Origin: Bradyrhizobium genosp. SA-3
GTDB taxonomy: Bacteria > Pseudomonadota > Alphaproteobacteria > Rhizobiales > Xanthobacteraceae
NCBI RefSeq assembly: GCF_004212635.1
Contig: NZ_PSRT01000072.1
Location: 1-44,613 of the forward strand
Direction: 5' to 3'
DNA: 44,613 bases
In this document: positions 41,116-44,613 of the stretch, piece by piece
Position numbering within the stretch: the first letter of the stretch is position 1
Layout: the number at the start of each line of letters is the position of its first letter
Notes under the pieces: generated by a model
Seen by the model: the letters and a program-made list of their open reading frames with translations, nothing else
Databases searched by the model: none
Told to the model about the DNA's origin: nothing
Translations under genes and position numbers: made by a program

Positions 41116-42092
41116 CGGGCTCGCCGCTGATCGAAGTCGAGGATCTGCGCATCGATCTCGACGACGGATCCCGCAAGGTACCCGCCGTCGAGAACGTTTC
41201 GTTCCGCATCGATCGTGGCGAGACGTTCGGCTTGGTCGGCGAATCCGGCTGCGGCAAGAGCATCACGGCGCTCGCCTTGATCGGTCTGCTGCGGCCGCCG
41301 TTATCGATCGGCGGTGGCGCCATCCGCTTCGAGGGACAGGAAATCCAGAGACTTTCCACCGCCGGGCAGCGGGAGCTGCGCGGCAACCGCATCGCGATGA
41401 TCTTCCAGGAGCCGATGACGGCCCTGAACCCGGTCTCGCCGGTGGGACGGCAGATCGCCGAGATGTTCGTGCTGCACAAGGGCAAGAGCTGGCGGGAAGC
41501 CAACCAATTGGCGGTCGAGGCGCTGGCGAGCGTCCGCGTCCCCGCGCCGGAGCGGCGCGTGAAGGATTACCCGCACCAGCTCTCGGGCGGCATGCGTCAA
41601 CGCGTGATGATCGCCATCGCGCTGGCATGCGGTCCGGATCTTTTGATCGCAGACGAGCCGACCACCGCGCTCGACGTGACCGTGCAGGCGGAAATCATCG
41701 AGCTGATGCGCAATCTATGCGCCGAGAGAGGGACGGCCATTCTGATGATCAGCCATGATCTCGGCCTGGTGGCCAATGTCTGCCGCCGCGTCGCCGTCAT
41801 GTATGCCGGCCGCATCGTCGAGGAGCGCGGCTCGGCCGATATTTTTCGAACGCCATCGCATCCCTATACGCAAGGTCTGGTCGCCTCGCTGCCGCGGCTT
41901 GGCAGCCGCGCCGCGCTTGGCCGTAGCAGACTGAAGGAGATCGCGGGCGTCGTTCCGGCCATCACGAGCTTCCCAGACGGCTGCCGGTTCAATCCGCGTT
42001 GCGCGCAGGCGACCGATATTTGCCGGACCACCGCGCCAGAGACGGATTTGCTGGAAGCAGGCGGTCTTGTCAGGTGCCACCACCATGCATGA
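41112..42092 (+). CDS. ABC transporter ATP-binding protein 1 (DppD/OppD type)
   Basis: The 326-residue ATPase has Walker A GESGCGKS, signature LSGGMRQR, Walker B LLIADEPTTALD and switch ISHDLGLV. The C-terminal oligopeptide-ABC domain carries four Cys (DGCRFNPRCAQATDIC, then VRCHHH). Equivalent Cys in mycobacterial DppD are reported to hold an iron-sulfur cluster; that is from memory and not shown here. The start overlaps permease 2, and its stop lies inside the second ATPase gene by eight bases. Confidence 0.95.
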   Translation: MTGSPLIEVEDLRIDLDDGSRKVPAVENVSFRIDRGETFGLVGESGCGKSITALALIGLLRPPLSIGGGAIRFEGQEIQRLSTAGQRELRGNRIAMIFQEPMTALNPVSPVGRQIAEMFVLHKGKSWREANQLAVEALASVRVPAPERRVKDYPHQLSGGMRQRVMIAIALACGPDLLIADEPTTALDVTVQAEIIELMRNLCAERGTAILMISHDLGLVANVCRRVAVMYAGRIVEERGSADIFRTPSHPYTQGLVASLPRLGSRAALGRSRLKEIAGVVPAITSFPDGCRFNPRCAQATDICRTTAPETDLLEAGGLVRCHHHA

Positions 42093-43128
42093 ACCGCAGG
42101 GGAGAGCGGATGACGACGTCATCCTCAGCGTCGAGGATCTCGCGGTTCATTTTCCGCTCGGGGGTGGCTTGCTGGGCCGCGAGAAGCGGCTGCTCCGTGC
42201 CGTCGACGGCGTCGATCTCAGCTTGAGGCGCGGCGAATGCCTCGGCCTCGTCGGCGAGTCCGGCTCGGGCAAGTCGACCGTCGCGTTGTCGATCCTTGGT
42301 CTCCTGACGCCGACGCGCGGCCGCATCGTGGTGGACGGACAGGCCGTGACGAACCGGCAATCCGGCGATCGGAAGGCCTTGGCCCGCATCGTGCAGATGG
42401 TGTTTCAGGATCCCTACGCCTCGCTCAATCCGCGCCAGACCGTTCGTCGAACGCTGGAAGATCCGCTGCGTGTGCACAGCGTAACCGCGAAAAGCGAGAT
42501 CGAGGACCGCGTTGCGACGATGCTGCGGCATGTGGGCCTGCGCCCCGAACAGTCAGGCCGCTACCCGCATGAATTCTCCGGTGGCCAGCGCCAGCGCATC
42601 GGCATTGCGCGTGCGCTGATCCTCAATCCCAGGATCGTTATCTGCGACGAACCGGTCTCCGCGCTCGATGTCTCGATCCGTGCCCAGATCATCAATCTGC
42701 TGCTGGAACTGAAGGACACGCTCGGCCTCTCATTCATCATGATCAGCCACGACCTCGGCGTCGTCGAGCACATGAGCGACAGGGTCGCGGTGATGTATCT
42801 CGGCCGCATCGTGGAGAATGGCCACTGGCGCGAGATCTTCGAACGACCGGCGCACCCCTATACCCAAGCCCTGATCGCCGCCATCCCCGATCCGCTGCGC
42901 CACGCACCGTTAGCGACGACAGGGGGCGACCTGCCCAATCCGCTCAATCCGCCAAACGGATGCGCGTTCAGCCCGCGCTGTCGTCACGCCGAAGCGGTGT
43001 GCCGGAGCGAGCCGGGTCCAATGCTTGAAACGCGTGCCGACGGGCATTCGGTCCGGTGCTGGCGAAGCGACGAGATTGTGGCGCAGGCGGGATTGGCAAC
43101 GACAGAGGGGCGCCTCAACGTCCGCTGA
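42085..43128 (+). CDS. ABC transporter ATP-binding protein 2 (DppF/OppF type)
   Basis: The 347-residue ATPase has Walker A GESGSGKS, Q-loop MVFQDPYASLNP, signature FSGGQRQR, Walker B IVICDEPVSALD and switch ISHDLGVVEHMSD. The C-terminal domain again has four Cys (GCAFSPRCRHAEAVC, then VRCWRS). It starts eight bases before the stop of ATPase 1. Its own 3' end overlaps the end of the convergent LysR gene by 14 bases. Confidence 0.95.
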   Translation: MHEPQGRADDDVILSVEDLAVHFPLGGGLLGREKRLLRAVDGVDLSLRRGECLGLVGESGSGKSTVALSILGLLTPTRGRIVVDGQAVTNRQSGDRKALARIVQMVFQDPYASLNPRQTVRRTLEDPLRVHSVTAKSEIEDRVATMLRHVGLRPEQSGRYPHEFSGGQRQRIGIARALILNPRIVICDEPVSALDVSIRAQIINLLLELKDTLGLSFIMISHDLGVVEHMSDRVAVMYLGRIVENGHWREIFERPAHPYTQALIAAIPDPLRHAPLATTGGDLPNPLNPPNGCAFSPRCRHAEAVCRSEPGPMLETRADGHSVRCWRSDEIVAQAGLATTEGRLNVR

Positions 43129-43744
43129 TGCCGACCAGGCGAGGGCGGCGGTGGTTTGTGCGCGGGTTCTCGGGGAGGAAGGCGCGCAGCCATTCGCGGA
43201 AGCTGACGACTTCAGGGCAATCCGCAGTGCCTTCAGGCGCAACCAGCCAATCACCCAAACCGGCCCCCTCACTGACCCGGTCGCAGCGATAGCCCGGATG
43301 GTGGCCAAGACCGCGGGCGATCAGCAGGTCGACCTTGCCCTCGACCAGTTCGTGCAGGCCGGCGGGCTGCAGCACCCGCAGACCGATGTCTGGATGCGCG
43401 CTGCGAAACTCCGTCAATTCGAGGCGGCGCAGGTCGACGCTGCCATGGACTCCCAATTGCAGCAGCGCCGCACCTGCCGGTTTCAATTGCGAGGTCGCCT
43501 CCGCAATGTGACGAAAGCCTTCGGATATCCCGGGCAGATAGGCCTGACCGGCCGCGGTCAGGATGAGCTGCTTATGCAGCCGATCGAACAGGCGCACGCC
43601 GAGGCGCGCCTCCAGCGCCTTCACCTGCTGCCCCACGGCGGCGGGCGTTACGTGCAGCTCGTGCGCGGCCAATTTGAAGCTAAGATGCCGCGCGGCGGCT
43701 TCGAATGCGCGGAGCGCGTTCAGCGGAGGAAGGATGTAGGTCAT
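43115..43744 (-). CDS. LysR-family regulator with in-frame loss of most of the inducer-binding domain
   Basis: The N-terminal 90 residues are an intact LysR/GcvA-type DNA-binding domain (LNALRAFEAAARHLSFKLAA, TPAAVGQQVKALEARLGVRL). The effector domain starts normally (FRSAHPDIGLRV, VDLLIARG). After GYRCDRVSEG (about residue 160) it jumps to the C-terminal family end (GDWLVAPEGTADCPEVVSFR EWL). The product is 209 residues instead of about 300, so roughly 80-90 residues are missing without frame disruption. It may still bind DNA but should not sense ligand normally. It diverges from the RidA-family gene, the usual layout for a LysR target, and overlaps the ABC ATPase gene end. Confidence 0.85.
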   Translation of the reverse strand: MTYILPPLNALRAFEAAARHLSFKLAAHELHVTPAAVGQQVKALEARLGVRLFDRLHKQLILTAAGQAYLPGISEGFRHIAEATSQLKPAGAALLQLGVHGSVDLRRLELTEFRSAHPDIGLRVLQPAGLHELVEGKVDLLIARGLGHHPGYRCDRVSEGAGLGDWLVAPEGTADCPEVVSFREWLRAFLPENPRTNHRRPRLVGISGR

Positions 43745-43888
43745 CGCTGCCTAGCTTGTCACTGAATGGCCGCGCGCTTGCAATAGATTTTCTTGCGCTG
43801 AACCGCAGCAACATTGCTTTGCGCCGGCGCGATGCCGCCGGTTAGGGTCGACCGATCGCAAACCGGAGCGAACAGGAGACAATCTGAC

Positions 43889-44275
43889 ATGGCTCAAATC
43901 GTCGGTCATAATCCTCCATCGGTCCATGCTCCCGCCGGTGGTTACAGCATGGGGCTTGAATTCAGTCAGCATCGCCGCTTGCTGTTCGTCAGCGGCCAGG
44001 TGCCCGAAAAATCCGACGGCAGTGTGCCCGAAGGTTTCGAAGCGCAATGCGAGCAAGCCTGGCGCAATGTCATCGAGGTGCTCGCCGCCGCCGGCCTCGG
44101 CGTCACGCATCTGGTCAAGGTCACGACGTTCCTGACCGACATCAGTCAGGTCGTGCCCAATCGTGCCATTCGTCGCAAGATGCTCGAAGGACACGAACCC
44201 GCGCTGACGGTCATGATCGCTGAAACCGTCGACAGCAAATGGCTGCTGGAGATCGAGGCGATCGCAGCGGAGTGA
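43889..44275 (+). CDS. RidA/YjgF-family protein lacking the canonical active-site arginine
   Basis: The 128-residue protein has the trimeric Rid fold: LLFVSGQVPEKSDGSVPEGF, QAWRNVIEVLAAAGLGVTHL VK, VTTFLTDISQVV and the end WLLEIEAIAAE. Canonical RidA has PARS/PART with the Arg that holds the imine substrate. Here the segment reads HEPALTVMIAE, so Leu replaces Arg. It is therefore probably not a standard 2-aminoacrylate deaminase but one of the divergent Rid groups. CAGGAG lies upstream of the ATG at 43889. The divergent LysR gene starts 144 bases away. Confidence 0.88.
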   Translation: MAQIVGHNPPSVHAPAGGYSMGLEFSQHRRLLFVSGQVPEKSDGSVPEGFEAQCEQAWRNVIEVLAAAGLGVTHLVKVTTFLTDISQVVPNRAIRRKMLEGHEPALTVMIAETVDSKWLLEIEAIAAE

Positions 44276-44548
44276 AAACAGCTCTCACCAACCTTGCAAT
44301 AGGCCAAATGCGCCAGGTGTCCTATGGCGGAGATCATCCATCCCTTCTACGAGTCGCATCTGCGGTGTCATGGAGACGGCCATGCGCCATCGCCTCCCGC
44401 TCGGACAGGACGCAAACGCTGGCCGGCGGCGCGAGCCATTGCTACTTTCGATTTTCGCAGTCGCCATCGGACCGGAAGGCTGAGAGTTGAACGGCGTTCT
44501 CAGGAACCGCGGTGCACGTTGTCCTGGATTGCGCGGCTGTCTCGACAT
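44276..44548. other. Gene-free interval after the RidA-family gene
   Basis: No frame here looks protein-like. Open frames on both strands are Arg/Pro/Ser-rich with no ribosome-binding site, and one plus-strand frame from 44323 stays open only by running into the repeat. I see no promoter or RNA. Confidence 0.6.
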
Positions 44549-44613
44549 CGTCATTGCGAGCGTAGCGAAGCAATCCAGACTGCCACCGCGGAAGGACTCT
44601 GGATTGCTTCGCT
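44549..44613. repeat. Palindromic repeat, GTCATTGCGAG type (copy 2, cut by window end)
   Basis: It begins CGTCATTGCGAG like copy 1. Inverted arms AGCGAAGCAATCCAGA (44564-44579) and TCTGGATTGCTTCGCT (44598-44613) are perfect over 16 bases with an 18-base loop. The loop (CTGCCACCGCGGAAGGAC) is close to that of copy 1. The expected right end lies beyond the window. Confidence 0.85.

Noticed and set aside
44285..44554. 89-codon minus-strand frame near the window end
   Set aside because: Its sequence is Arg/Pro/Ser-rich with no ribosome-binding site, and its start lies inside the repeat element.

Overview
The window looks like chromosomal DNA of an alphaproteobacterium of the Bradyrhizobium/Rhodopseudomonas group (Rhizobiales). 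The reasons are the high G+C content with strong third-position bias, the contiguous order nuoA-N followed by birA, an RNase J gene, methylmalonyl-CoA epimerase and a DUF1467 gene, and the intergenic repeats (GCATGATC...GATCATGC and GTCATTGCGAG...CTCGCAATGAC types) that I know from this group. This is recognition from memory, not a database search.

Layout. (1) 1-8150 is a metal-efflux island, mostly on the minus strand. It holds a TolC/CusC-like channel (cut by the window edge), a small CHGC-motif membrane protein, a divergent short CDF transporter, and a tightly coupled operon. In transcription order that operon is a Cys-rich exported protein, a FixH/YtkA-like periplasmic protein, CusB-like adaptor, CusA-like RND pump, a 42-residue Met-rich membrane micropeptide and a cytochrome c with a Met-rich linker. 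CusA keeps the Met sites expected for Cu(I)/Ag(I). (2) 8280-11700 holds housekeeping genes: a small hypothetical, a class I methyltransferase, pepT, an HU-family protein, tRNA-Asp and a 67-residue membrane protein. (3) 11800-16430 holds a frameshifted MFS remnant and an iron-uptake set: MarR regulator, TonB-dependent receptor, PepSY protein and a small membrane protein. A duplicated TTCTAAGAA motif lies upstream of the receptor. (4) 16635-32248 is the complete 14-gene complex I operon. It carries two extra genes: an FkbM-type methyltransferase between nuoD and nuoE, and a small membrane protein between nuoE and nuoF. birA, rnj, mce and DUF1467 follow, the first two overlapping or nearly touching their neighbours. 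(5) 35500-37256 holds a small hypothetical and mtnK. (6) 37700-43130 is a five-gene peptide/nickel-type ABC importer, followed by a shortened LysR gene and a divergent RidA-family gene. This block is bracketed by two copies of the same palindromic repeat.

How the parts work together. The nuo genes are linked by overlapping stop and start codons, so the inserted methyltransferase is translated with NuoD. NuoD is the orthologue of the subunit (NDUFS2) that is methylated during assembly of mitochondrial complex I, which makes the inserted gene the most attractive lead here. The second lead is the copper operon, which adds three small or unusual Met/Cys-rich proteins to a standard CusAB pump. The third group of leads is in the ABC block: a LysR protein that lost most of its inducer-binding domain in frame, a RidA paralogue lacking the usual active-site arginine, and an intercistronic hairpin that can pair with the permease ribosome-binding site.
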